A stretch of DNA of 64,000 nucleotides from contig NC_071331.1 in the NCBI RefSeq assembly GCF_010183535.1, forward strand, positions 8,990,001 to 9,054,000. The letters are read 5' to 3'. This document shows positions 1-12,509 of this stretch, piece by piece. The position numbers were made by a program, and so were the translations under genes. This stretch comes from Caenorhabditis remanei (lineage: Eukaryota > Nematoda > Chromadorea > Rhabditida > Rhabditidae). The stretch's first letter is position 1, and every line of letters begins with the position of its first letter. Below the pieces are notes generated by a model. The model had not been told where the DNA came from and did no database searches. It saw nothing but the letters and a program-made list of their open reading frames with translations.

Positions 1-2150
1 AAATAGCTTTTTTTTTAAAGAAAAGAATAAAGCAACAAAAAAGTGAAAGCTGATACGTTAAGAAAAGGGGGAAATAAAGGAACGGATAATAGGGTGTGGT
101 CTTGAAAATATGAAATTGTAGTTGTTTTTCTGCAATTTTTTATGATAGACAACCTACGATCAAGAAAAGTACCACCAGAAATAAATAAGATTTTGAAGTT
201 CGTTGTGCAACAGAATTTATTTTTCAGTTTCAAATTTCTGAGATAACTTTGCTGATGATGATTTTTCATTACTGTTTCTACTTTTTACAAGAATCTCAAA
301 ACCAGAATTTTTAAAATTTAGATAACCGATGATAGGTTTTTAAAAAAATTTCGGGTCGAAGCGTGAAACAAAATTAAATGTGTGATTCACAATTTCAGTA
401 GATGTTCTGAAAATAAGAATAAATGTTTTGTGTTTCACGGTGGTGAAATAAATTTACGTATTGTCGGCTGGCTAATTGGAGTTCTGTAGTTCTGTTTCTC
501 GCTCTAAAAGTCACCAAAATAGTTTCAAAACTCTGCGAAATGTTAGCTTAAATAAATGTTTTGAAATATTTGATCGAATACATATTACGACTGATAGTAA
601 ATCTCTTAACGTATGATTTTTTTCATAAGGATGCCAAAATAGATAAACAATAAAAGAAATTATCTGCCATAGCTTCTGATTTGGTTATTGGGGTACGTGT
701 GATCCGAAAGATTTTTTGAGAACGAAGAATGTTGCAAAAATAGCTTTTTCTTTTGAAAAGAAAAGAATAAAACAACAAAAAAGTGAAAACCGATACGTTA
801 AAGAGAAGGGGAAGAAAGAAAAAAATGAACGGATAATAGGGTGTGGTCATATATAAAATTGTAGTTCTTTTTCAGATAATTTTTTAAAATAATATTTGAT
901 ACACAGCAAACAGCTCAATATTAATACTTTCAGAAATCTAAGATTTTGAATGTTCGTTGTGAAACATAATTTTTTTGGTTTCAGATTTCTTGTATAATTT
1001 TGCTGATGATTTTTCATTAATTTTTTTACAAGAATCTTAATACATGAAGTTTCAAAATTGATATAACCAGGTTAAAAAAAATTTTGGACTAGAAGTGTCA
1101 AATAAAATTGAATGTGTGATTCACAAAATCACTAGATGTTCTGAAAATGGAAAATGAAAATGAAAATGGAAATTTCTGTGTTGTCGGCTGGTCAATCAAT
1201 CGATAAAAAAGTTACCAAAATAGTTTCAAAATACTGGAAATACTAGCTTAAATAAATGTTTTGAAAGGTTTGATTCGTCAAATAATAAAACTCCTAATGT
1301 ATGATTTTTTTTCAAGAGGATGACAAAGCATATGATTAATAAAACAAAAACGAATAGTCCAGTTATAAAAATGCTGTGAGTTCCTATTTTTCACAACACA
1401 TAGTTTAGTACGTGAGTAAATGCAATCCGAAAGAATTTTTGGGAACATGGAATGTTGCAAAAATAATATAAAATTGTAGTTGTTTTTCAGAAATTTTTTT
1501 GTGAGATCTGATAGGCAGCATTAGGTCCACGATGATTACTTCTCGAAATAAAACACTTTTTTAATGTTCGTTGTGAAACAGAATTTCTTTTTCAATTACA
1601 GGTTTTTCATAAAGTTCGTCAGAAGATTATACATTAATTGTTTTTAGAAGAATTGTGAAACAAAAAGTTTCAAAGTACCTGATGGGAGGTTAAAAAACTA
1701 ATTTTCGGCTCGAAGCGTCAAACAAAATAAAATGTGTGATTCACAAATTCTATAGATGTTCTGAAAATGAAACTAAATGTTTTTTGTTTCACGGAAGTGA
1801 AATCAATTGCTGTATTGTCGCCTTGTTAATCGGAGTCTGCCTATGTAAAAGTCACCAAAATAATTTTAAAATGGAAATATTAGCTTAAATAAATGTTTAG
1901 AAAAATTTGATTGACAATATCTTATCCAATGCAAAGAAAATTATATCCCAGTTTACTTTTTTTCGTAAGGATGACAAAACAGATAAATGATCTCATAACT
2001 TTGCTGATGATTTTTTATTACTGTTTCTACTTTTTACAAGAATCTGAAAACAGAAGTTTTAAATTTTAGATAACCGATGAAAGGTTAAAAAAATAATAAT
2101 CTTGGGGTCGAAGCGTGAAACAAAATTAAATGTGTGATTCACAAATTCGT
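1..2150. repeat. Diverged tandem duplications, no gene
   Basis: No convincing coding sequence. The stretch is built of four or more diverged copies of one block. A landmark made of TGTGATTCACAA followed by AGATGTTCTGAAAAT occurs near 381, 1113 and 1733, with a truncated copy near 2133, so spacing is about 730, 620 and 400 bp. A second landmark, an AATGTTGCAAAAATA stretch, also recurs at about 730 and 1450. The short open frames here are AT-rich and unlike any family I know. Confidence 0.6.
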
Positions 2151-2687
2151 TGCGTAAACAATTAATCGATGTCCGGTTTATGTAATAGTCCCCAAAATAG
2201 TTCTCGCTGAAGAAAAAAAAACGGTGAACTTGCTAACTTAAATAAATCATACTTGCAACGGGCCGGGCCGTGACGAGAATTTCCAAGGCCCGGCTGAAAA
2301 ATTTGAACTGAAAATTTGAACGAAAATTTGAATTTTTTTGAGTTTTTTTTCCCAAAAATGTCGAATTTTTGACTATACTTCAGAATTCAATCAAACGATA
2401 GGTATGCATCAAAAATTGAAATTTTTAATGTAAAATTTCAAAAAAATTCAAAAAATTTGGTAAAAAAATAGGTACCTTTTTTTGAAGCCGGGCCTTCGGG
2501 CCGGGCCGGGCCTTGAAAATTCTCTACCGGCCCGGCCCGGCCCGGCCCGTTGCAAGTATGATTTATTTAAGTTAAAAAGTGCACCGTTTTTTTTTCTTCA
2601 GCGAGAACTATTTTGGGGACTATTACATAAACCGGACATCGATTAATTGTTTACGCAACGAATTTGTGAATCACACATTTAATTTTG
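2121..2687. repeat. Large palindrome with nested GGCCC-rich MITE
   Basis: Two arms of about 150 bp (2121-2274 and 2532-2687) are reverse complements of each other. They enclose a core with its own termini: CATACTTGCAACGGGCC at the left and its complement at the right, followed by long GGCCC runs. The same terminus occurs at 15496, 24135 and 25729. The outer arms match the local tandem-repeat unit, so the MITE sits at the centre of an inverted duplication of its flanks. No coding capacity. Confidence 0.75.
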
Positions 2688-3189
2688 TTAAATTTGCAAG
2701 TATGAAATAAATATTTTTCTTGTAGTAAATCTCCTAATGTATGATTTTTTTTCATAAGGATGCTAAAACAGATAAATAATATCAGATTCAAAACTTGAAT
2801 TGAAAGAGGAGAAAACACCCTGAGTGTTCATAAAATAAAAGAAAAAACATTCATTTAAAAGTGACTTAATAGTGTTAAAACGCAAAACTGTTCCTGTTAC
2901 GAAAATGCAGTAAATTCTGATGTTTCGCAATATTTGCAGTTTAGGAACAATTGAGGTCTTGAAAATATGAAATTATAGTTGTTTTTCTGCAATTTTTTTT
3001 ATGATAGACAGCCTACGATCAGGATGATTACTACCAGAAATAAATCAGATTTGAGAGTATTGCATTCTCATGTTCCGTAACGGTTCCTAATCAAAAGTTA
3101 ATAATAAAAAATTCAGGTTTTGTTTCTAATGCATTTGAACTATCGAGCTTCCAAATCGTCAAAAACTGGATCAGCAACTTTTTCTTTTA

Positions 3190-3437
3190 CTGTCGAAAAA
3201 ATAAAGTTTCGACAAGGATTTCAAAAAAAAATTTCGCGGGCTGGAACACGCAAGCGCATAAAGTTGTAGGCGGAGCTTAAACTGCAATCGCCACATTCCT
3301 AATTTCAGTTGTTTTTTTCAAATTAAGAACCGCGCCGCTTGCAGATTTAAGCTCCGCCCACAACTTTATGCGCTTGCGTGTTCCAGCCCGCGAAATTTGT
3401 TTTTGAAATCCTTGTCGAAACTTTATTTTTTCGACAG
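3190..3437. mobile_element. Tc/mariner-type MITE, TA target
   Basis: A 248-bp inverted repeat begins CTGTCGAAAAAATAAAGT and ends with its complement, flanked on both sides by TA. The arms run for about 110 bp, through CGCGGGCTGGAACACGC and the GGCGGAGCTTAA segment, with a short core. TA flanks and TIRs without an open frame fit a non-autonomous Tc1/mariner element. Relatives lie at 12180-12304 and 37744-37885. Confidence 0.8.
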
Positions 3438-3706
3438 TACTGTTTTATCTACTTTTCAAGTTTTCAAAGTATTCAGGAGCAAAGATAATCCAAAAAATTT
3501 CATACTGCTTGTTCAAAAAACTACATATTCAACAACTAATGAAAAACTCAATTTCATAACACTGTGAAACAAAAACGTTTTTCTTGTTTACAAAGCGAAA
3601 TAAATATGCCGTACAATATTCTGGTCTACTTTCACCTAATAAACTGAACTTTTCAGCACGGGTTATTGGAAAATCTACATTTTAAAATCTTTGAATAATA
3701 TTACAG

Positions 3707-4042
3707 AGTTGCCCGCGTACGAATACGGGGTGTAGGTTCCGGATAAACTAAGGCGACAAATGCACAGTTTCTTACAATAAATATACTTTATTGCAAGAAA
3801 ATAGAATAAGAGAGCGATAAACTTACAAAACAAAGGAACAGCACCAACGCTAAAACTAGAACTAACTCTGAAAGCCAACCGACTTCAGAAACTACTTGTT
3901 GCCACGTGGAGTACACGTGTCCACGTGAACTGACGCGCTGAGGTTACGGTAGGCGCGTGAGGCTTTGGCGGAGTGTCGTTGCGTATTTATTGTGAGGACT
4001 CGGAGACTACAGGGTTATGAGGGTACCTTGCCACCGGCAACT
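3707..4042 (-). mobile_element. Probable solo LTR
   Basis: A 336-bp block less AT-rich than its surroundings starts AGTTGCC and ends GGCAACT, and both sides carry the 4-bp direct repeat ACAG (3703-3706 and 4043-4046). Several AATAAA/TTTATT words inside could serve as polyadenylation or TATA signals. Size and a 4-bp target duplication resemble the 356-bp LTRs at 47 and 52 kb, but the sequence differs. No internal retrotransposon sequence is attached. Strand is a guess; a non-LTR DNA element is the alternative. Confidence 0.5.
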
Positions 4043-4049
4043 ACAGCTG

Positions 4050-7000
4050 TCGACCCATTGAAACACATTTTTCCTCATAAGTTAGCATACTGCTCTTAAT
4101 TTTTCAACTACGTAATCACTAAAGTTTGTTAAAAGTAGAAACTTTTGAAAATTCTCAAATTTGAGACTTTTTATATCAGTTTTTTTCAAACTAGGATATA
4201 TGCATGGTTCATACCCGGTCTAGTTAAAAAGTCAGTTGCACTACATTATTATAATCACTGTAAAACAAAACTTTGCTTTGTTGCCTTTGAAGATTTTTAG
4301 TAAGCAAAAATGCCCTATTTTCAGTTAGCCATATATTCAAAGGTGCATGCAAGGAAAATCAAAGGCTCAACCGATTTTTCACTGTTTCTCCCGCTACATA
4401 TTCGAATGAAAATTTTATTTTCAATGATTACTAGAAAATCGTACATAAAAGATTGTGGAAATATGCTATTGGTTTTCATGAAGACTTGAAAATTCTAATT
4501 AGACTCATTGAAACATGGATTTTTTTTTCAAATTCTATGATATAACGGTGTTTTTAGATTTTGGATTACAGTTAAGCAGGTTCTAACGGTCTCTCAAAGT
4601 GAGTCCCACTGTTTCAGAAACTTTCGAAACAGATCGATTTAAAAATTGAATATTCTACAAGCATCTCGAACACATAACACAGGCACCTCTACCACTCAAA
4701 GAGTACATTCCGTGTAAAAGGTGGTTGGGTAGAAGTAGAGAAAAAAGGAGAAGAGAATGGAAATAAAAGGAGAAGAGTATACGCTTTTTGCTCTTTTCTC
4801 CAATTGGATTTTTTTTAAAATAGGAGAAGAGGAGAGATGAAGGACTTTTGTGAGTGTAGTGCTCAATGCTCAAATGGGAATAGAAAGAGGAGAAAAAAGG
4901 AAAGTAGAATAAAATATATATGTGGGCTAAATAAAGATGCACTGAGCTGAAGAGCAGAGCACGGGATCTGTTTTCTCATTTACAACTCCTGAAAGCGTAA
5001 TGAAAAAAACGGGAGAGGAGAGAAAAAAGGAGAAAGGCGCCTCGAAAATGCAAATCAAATCCGGCGCTTTGCATAGAAAATGAATAGAAAATGACTGGGG
5101 TCACGAGAATTTTTAAAGAGTTTGTTTAGGAAAGGGGAGGGGGAGTACTGTAAGGTTTAGGGGATCAGAGATCGAGTTCAAAACAATTTCCCTTTCAGAC
5201 AGGTCTAATATGTTCAGCTTGAAACAAACAGCTGATAAGAGAGATGCACTAAGACGGGCCATGTTTTGCTAAGATTCTAATCAACATTTGATTTGGGGAC
5301 CAGGCGATGAAGAACACACAGACACAGAACGCTGATTGGTGTTCCCTTGATTTCAATATTTTAACTGTGAAACAGAGTTATTTAAAAAATTTTATTCCTG
5401 CTTCAAGATCCCTATAATTCAAATTTTCTAAATTTTGTTTTACTATCAAACAAATTTTGGAGTATCTAATAGAATTCAGTGTAAAATTCGAGATCTAATC
5501 CTAATTTTTGGGAGATAGAAGGACATTGTCCATCTGAACCTACATGTATTAATTGGAAAAGTAAAACGGGAATGAAACTTTGTATTGTGTTTTCAATGAA
5601 GCATATTTTGGCGGGGTCGAAAAAGAGGAGCATCTAGGCTCCTCCCATTTTAGAAATTCGCAAGGAAAAAGTCGCAAAACTACTATTGTTCTGTTAAATC
5701 CAGCTTCAAAATCGTGCCGCATTGTTGCCAATGTGGGTGGGGCAACTTATAAAAGCTCCTCCCACGGATGAAATTTTATTAGGAATTGAAAAAAACGTTG
5801 TGTTTCATTAAAGTAATAAACTTAGTTGTAAATAATTTGAATCGTTTAAGTTAACGAAGCGGATGTTCAGAAAAGCTAGTAATAATCTCACCCGAGCATC
5901 TCGAATTAGATTCATCATCAGATCAAAAATGTTGAAACTACGTTCATTACATCCGAATAATGGAACTGTATAGTGTAAAACAGTGTAAAAATTTTTACAC
6001 TAAAAGAAAAATTGTTTCAGTAAGATGGTAAATTGAAGTAGCATAGGAAAATGCGATAAGTGTGTTGTTCCAGGTTATCACACAATCCATGTACACTTAT
6101 AAGCCAATTAGTCTTAGCTGGAAAGATTTTAAAGTTGACAGCCACAACATTGAAAATAACTAGTGGTGGCACGTGATTATTAGAGAATACAGTTTTATCT
6201 TGTCTTTATAATACATTTTTTGAGAAAACTTCATTTTACTCGAATTACTTTTTCCCTACCTTGTGAATAGACCCATTACAAATAAGAATAAAGATATTGG
6301 GAGAACTTAATAAAAGCTACTGCCACGGGGTTCTTTTGAAGATTACTCTCAAACTGCTATATTAACATTTGAACGGATTCAAGGGAGAACGTGAAACAGT
6401 AAGCATCACTCACGAATCAGCTAGAAAGAAATTGCGTTTCAGTGAGTTTATTAATCTTGGTACCGTTTAGAAAACTCGGTTTTTGTTTTTTGAGAATATG
6501 TGGAGGCATGCATTTAAAATTTAAGAAAAACTGAGCAATTAGTTGGATTTGAAAGTTAGAATTGAATCAATTCAGATTGTGAGTATGAAAACCTGCCACG
6601 GAACAAATAATACTGTCTCACCTTATTGATAGAAAATGTGATGAGACAGAATTCCGATCCGTCCTGAGTAGCTATCAGAAGCAAATGTACTACATATCAG
6701 ACATTACTGCAAATAGCTAGTATTCCATAAATTTCTGATTTGCTGCGAAAAAATTTGTTTAGAATCGGTGGATACTATATTTAAGGACAAAAATAAGTAC
6801 GACAATTCCTTGAGTATAGAATGCACGATTTTTAGTTACGCTACGATTATAAAACAACTGTTTCATACTAATTACAATTACTGTGAACCGAATTTTTATT
6901 GGTGCTTGCATGTCTCCATGATTTACTGAAAACTGGATTATTTTTTAAAATTTCCCAAAAGTTTCTGATTTCCTCTCAAAGATCTCTCTCTCCCCCACCT

Positions 7001-7980
7001 TCCCAAAGATTACATTTCCGATTGCTCACCGACACATAATTCTCCCATCCGGATTCCCACCCTCACCTAAATCCTTCCGCCAAAAAAATTCCAAATTTCA
7101 TCCAGATTAAAATATCGGAAATCGAAAAGAAAAGAAACGCACATCATGTCTATCTCCTTTTTTCTCTTCACGTCACTCAATTTTTCTTTTTTTTTGAAAA
7201 AAGGATGAAGGAAAAAAGAAAGAAAATCGAGATGGCATGTCTATATATTTTTTGACAGCCGAATAAATTATGAGGCTGCAAAAAAAAAGAGAGAGAAGGG
7301 AACTCAGTTTTTCAAGTGATGTGGCTCGTAGAGTTGGAAACATTGGGCGAGGAAAACTCGGGAAATAGCGATATTGGAATAAACGGAGAAAATTGTACTA
7401 GTTGCTTTCTAAAAACTGAAATAATTGAAATCGAAAGTGCGCTCTAGCGAGCACTATCGGAAACTGAAGAATTTTTGAATTCAGATTTCAATCCGCCGTT
7501 CCAAGAATGAATGAACTGATTTGGATGGTAGAATCAACATATTCACATTGTTATTAAAAAATCAATGTCAAACTAGAATTCTGGAATAATTGAAACAGAA
7601 AAAAACAAGTTTTTAGTGTTTAAAAAGACAGTAGCACATACTTTTAACAAAAAACACATCAGATTTAAAGAGAGATCTCATTAATATTATTTTTATTTTT
7701 CAACACATAATAACTTTTGAAAACTGTAAAACTTAGTTTCGTTTGATCATTAAGGAAAACATGGATAGTTTTAAAAACAATTCCAGCCTAAAAATGTCAT
7801 ACGTGAAACAGGACTCAAATGAAATTTCGCTCATTTATTGCCGTTTCACAAGTGTGTGAAAAGTTGATGTGTACAAACGAAATCGCTTATGACATACATA
7901 ATACGGTAAGAAATTTTCTGCACTGGACGAATTTACTCCTCTGACTGCATTTTTCAACAAAAACGACTAAAATGTTTGAA
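4050..7980. other. Intergenic or intronic DNA, no gene seen
   Basis: No supported gene. It holds a purine-rich AGGAGAA tract at 4735-5040, a GC-box-like patch with GTGGGTGGGGC and CTCCTCCC at 5605-5770, and a pyrimidine-rich stretch at 6960-7090. The octamer TGAAACAG or its complement occurs at 4609, 5368, 6392, 6858, 7591 and 7804. The longest frame (minus strand, 4655-4942) is a reading of the low-complexity purine tract. Confidence 0.5.
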
Positions 7981-7984
7981 ATGG

Positions 7985-9560
7985 GACAGTAAAAAAAGGT
8001 TTTCACTGGAACTTCACTTTGAGAAAGTTATCACAAGAAAGGCACTTTTCCTTCAATTGAATTCAGGATCATTATGATTAAGTCCACAAAATCTGCACCT
8101 CGGTTTTTCATCTACAGTTTCAGATTCTTGGAATGAACTGATATCTTTCATATTATACTGGTTACTCAGAATCTAGCGATATGGAGGAAACGAGATGGCT
8201 AAACGGATTATTTCCAGTCATTCATTTTTTTCAGACAAATCCAGAAACTGAAACAGATAAAAAACGTTTTCACTGTTACTCCATTTTGAGATAGATATCA
8301 CAAGAAAGGCACTTCTCGTTCAGGATAAACTTTTCAAATTATTATTATTTTACTGGTTAGTCAGATTTAAGAAATGTACGAGGGTACGCAATAGCATTAT
8401 TCTAGTTATTTATTTTCCGACAAATCCGGAAAACGAAACAGATAAATATAGTTAATTTTTGAAAATAAGACCTAGAATTGAGGAGAAATAGTTTGTTACA
8501 GTTTCGACAATTGATCATTTGTCTTGTGGTTTGATTCATTTGTTTATTGAATATTTTTTCATTTTATTTGAAATACAAAATTAGAATTAAGTTGATTTAG
8601 TAAGATGTAACAGAACACGCTATTGAACAACTGGGATGCCTTGAGATACACTATTTTAAGATTTCTGAAAAAGAAAGTATGAAAGTACGGCAAAAGTTGA
8701 CACTTTGGGCTTTCAACAGAAATTTTAATAACATGATTATAGATTGAACATTTTCAAATATGTGAGCAGTAAAAATTTGCAGAAAAGGTTTTATTTTTGT
8801 TTCAGTATAAGCATTTAGAAAACAATCCTACCCTAAATATCAATTGACATCTTAACGGTAATGTTCTCAAATAAAGAAAATAAAGGAAATCTGCTTCAAC
8901 ACTACAAAGAGTAGAGTATAAAATCAATGTCAGGCTGAAATTTTGTCCACAAAATCTTCACCTCGGTTTTTCATTTACCGGTTCAGATTCCTGATATGAA
9001 CAGATATTTGATCTATTATACTATTTACTCAGATTCTAGCGAACTTGAGGACTTATTATTATCAGTTATTTGTTTTCAGACATATCCGGAAACTGAAACA
9101 GATAAGTACAGAAAATTATGGAAAATAAGACTAAACATTGGCGTGAAATAATTTTTTACAGTTTCGACTACTGATGAAATCTTGTGGTTTAATTTATTTG
9201 TTAATCGGGTAGGTTCAAGTTATCTGAAAAACAAAAAGAGGTCAATTTTGGTAAGATGTATAAGAAACCGCTATTAAACAACAAGAAGGTCACGGGAGAT
9301 GCTGTTTTTGAGGTTTCAAGAAAGTAAGACGAAAATGTAAAAACATTGGAACATTCTAAAAATTTTGATTTAGGTATTAAGAATGAAATAAAACAACAAA
9401 AATATTGCAGAAAATATTATTTTATTTTTGTTTCAGTATAAGCAGAAAAAAACCGGGTCTAAATATCAATTCTGCATCTCTATGGGCAGTATTCTCAAAT
9501 AAAAAAAGTAAAAGCAAAACTTGCTCAAACACTACTAAAAATAGACCAAAAAGACCAAAA
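7985..9560. repeat. Diverged tandem repeat block
   Basis: Units recur near 7990-8260, 8270-8460 and 8930-9110, sharing ATCACAAGAAAGGCACTT, the CACCTCGGTTTTTCAT stretch and CCGGAAA.TGAAACAGATAA. A second pair (8790-8900 and 9415-9540) shares TTTTGTTTCAGTATAAGCA and CTAAATATCAATT. The copies are full of substitutions and small indels, so the duplications are old. No coding sequence is supported. Confidence 0.6.
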
Positions 9561-9599
9561 AGAAACAAAACCCAGTCGTACTCTTCCAACCAAAAAACG

Positions 9600-9830
9600 T
9601 GTTGTATAAACAAAGAGAGGGGCCAATAAGCCACGCCCATCATTTTCCATTTTACGAGTCCAACTGGGGAGAGAGAAAGATAGAAAGAGAGAGAGAGCAA
9701 AATGAGCACATTGAAATGTAAAGAGCACGGAAAACAGAAGAGACTGAGCAGCAGAGCCCCCCTTCTCTCTTTTCCTCACGGGAAAGGGGGAGGGGGCTCA
9801 ATAAGTTGATGGCATCGTATTCTGTGTCGC
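9600..9830. promoter_or_regulatory. Purine-rich, promoter-like patch
   Basis: A compositional island in AT-rich DNA: CCAATAAGCCACGCCC, a GAGAGA tract at 9670-9698, and a GC-rich CCCCCTTCTCTC / GGGAAAGGGGGAGGGGG segment at 9756-9797. Such patches are common upstream of nematode genes, but no first exon could be identified on either strand, so the regulatory call is tentative. Confidence 0.25.
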
Positions 9831-10079
9831 TGCGTCTCTTCCGAATGCCATACTATTTCGCGTGTCTTTGTGTCTGCGCCTTGTTAGCTCGAGACATTGA
9901 AAAATGTGCTTTGGCACTCGATAACATGTGGAATATATTTTGCGTTGTCTTGGTAGATATGCGGATTGAATTAATTTTCGAGTGGAACATTTGTTTGGTT
10001 CCACATGCTGTTTTTAGAAGTTTGTTAAAAAAACAGCATGTGATTTTTCATAAGCTTTTTTTTTGAACATTTCCACTAT

Positions 10080-12500
10080 TGCAATAAATTGATAAGTAGA
10101 AAAGCTTAATTTTTTTATTAGTCTAATAAACTGTTGTAAATTGACAGACTTGACATGGGCATAGTTCAATTAATAGTTTAAACGTAGATAAATAAATTTA
10201 AAGTAGATGTTCAGTTATAAATAGTGCATAAACTGAGGGAAACATTTGAAAAAATTTTGCCAAACACCAAATTGAAACCCATTGCACGCAAAGGAGTACT
10301 GCTGAAAATAATCACCACCAAAAATGTGAATATTGAAACAGAAAAAAAACAACCAAGCATTTTATTTGTCTACTTCATATTTTTTGATTTTGAAATCGTC
10401 TTGCCTCTCGATGGAACTTATAAACTCTTTGGTTTCAGCATCAGCTGGAAATCCAATTAATAATCAGGAGAATAATAAGCAGAACTCAGCAATCAAAAAT
10501 GTCAAATGAGAAATAGTCACGTTTAAAACCGTTTGGAACCAGAAATTGTTTTTGGTTGTTTGTGAAAGAAACCAGTGGGTTATGTGAACTCACATATCCT
10601 CAAACTTTTCAGGATTTCTAGAAAAAGATGAGTAGGAAAACTTATTTTTTCATTGATTGAGTTATCCTAAGTTTTTCGATAGGGGTAGACATAAATCAAT
10701 TTATAGTTTGAACGTATGTACGTAAGAAATTTGAAGTAGTTGTGAAAATGACGATTGATCAAATAATCTTGCCAAACGCCAAATTAAAAACGCGCAGAAA
10801 CCGACAATATATTTGTTTCTGTGCTTATACATTTCAGTTATATGTAGTCATCTTTTATCAAATAATTATGTTCCATGCCTGCTGAAACATAGCTGATGGA
10901 AAGGTGTGATTTGCAGAACATAGGTAAGAAATATTGCTTGAAATAATCACCACCAAAAATGTGAATATTGAAACAGAAACACAAGAATAAAAAATTTTGT
11001 TCATCTTTCCCATAGTTTTTGATTTTGAAACTTTCTCGATGGGACTTACAAACTTTTTTGTTTTAGCATCAGCTTGAAATTCAATTGATTAATCAAGAGA
11101 ACATTGAGCAGAACTCAGCAAAAAAATATGTCAAATGCGAAACTGAAAGTATAAATTACATAATTTTCCATTAAGATTACAAAACGATGTTTTCTGGTCT
11201 TTCTCGCAGAGTGTGTTATTCAAATCGATCGAGAAAAGATGAGAAAACGGGTTTGTGAAAGAAATCAATGGGTTATGTGAAGTCACATATTCTTTAAAAC
11301 TTTTCACTATTTCTAGAAAATGATACATTTACTTTTTATTCATTAGGCAGTATGGTTGAGTCTATCCAACATTATTAATTTTATCTTTTACTGTTTTATG
11401 TTCTGAAGATATGGGTCGTAAATCCAGGTAATGTATTAAAAGGAATTTTTATGAGAACGAAACAATAACAAAATCATTCTACCAAACGCCGAATCATAAA
11501 CCCACGGAAACCACAATTTAATTCTTTATACTTGTATATTGATTCAGTAATAAATATTTTTCGTCAAATAAACATGCTCTATGTCTGTTGCAACATGACT
11601 GATGGAACGGCGTAGTCAAAAGGGCAGTTTTCAGAATGAAAGAAGTGAGATGACTTAAAAACGGAAGTAGCGCATTTTGAAATAGGGAACTCCAAAAATG
11701 TGAATATTGAAACAGAAACCAAAAAAAATCATCAGCATGGAGCCCAACAGAAAAATATGCTCAGTGGTCAAAATTTTCAAATGTGGAACAGAAAATAAAT
11801 TATTGTTGTAAGTTTTCATAATTTTCTATTAACATTTCAGAACGCTTTTTTCTGTTCTTTCTCAGCATTTACTTCTTATTCATTTGTCAGTCTCTGGTTG
11901 AGCCTCTCCAGCATTAATCATTTTATTTTACTGTTTCATGATCTGAAAATAAGACATGGTTGTAATTTCCAGTAGTATATAAAGCAATTATATGAAATTA
12001 AAATAAAATTAAAATCAGATGTTCAGTAATGAGAAATGTAAATATGAACTAATAAGTTATAAGAGATTTTATCAAAACCCTAACAAAATCCTTTTGCCGA
12101 ACGTCAAATTATAAACCCACGGAAACAGCAATTCAATTGTTGTTGAGCTTATGTTTTCTTAATTTGGAAAAAACGACTGGAATTAGAACCGCGCCGCTTG
12201 TTTAAGCTTGCAGTTAGGCTCCGCCCACAACTTTATGCGCTTGCGTGTTCCAGCCCACGAAATGTTTTTTGATAATCCTTGTCGAAGCTTTATTTTTTCG
12301 ACAGTACCTCCTTTATTCAAATATGAGTGTAGAAGTGCAGTTTGAAATAGGGAACACCAAACATGTGACTAGTGAAACAGAAACGCAGCAAATAATTTTT
12401 CATTTTGAAGCCTTTTCGATAGAACTTTTAAAAAAATTTACATCACCATGTAACCGAATAACAGAACTCAGCAATAAAAAATTACAAACCTGAAACTTAA
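10080..12500. repeat. Four diverged tandem units of 0.4-0.7 kb
   Basis: Four copies (about 10250-10510, 10760-11140, 11480-11790, 12090-12500) share in order a TTGCCAAACGCCAAAT segment, CACCAAAAATGTGAATA followed by TTGAAACAGAAA, and CAGAACTCAGCAA. No frame is conserved between copies, so this is non-coding duplication. The last unit carries the truncated MITE at 12180-12304. Confidence 0.65.
12180..12304. mobile_element. Right half of Tc/mariner-type MITE
   Basis: Matches the right half of the 3190-3437 element from GAACCGCGCCGCTTG through CTCCGCCCACAAC to the terminus TTTTTTCGACAG, followed by TA. The left arm is absent, so this is a truncated copy. Confidence 0.7.
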
Positions 12501-12509
12501 ATGATTAAC

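Noticed and set aside
4655..4942. 95-residue hydrophobic minus-strand frame
   Set aside because: It derives from a purine-rich tract giving Phe/Ser/Leu runs; no conserved pattern, splice chain or signal supports it.
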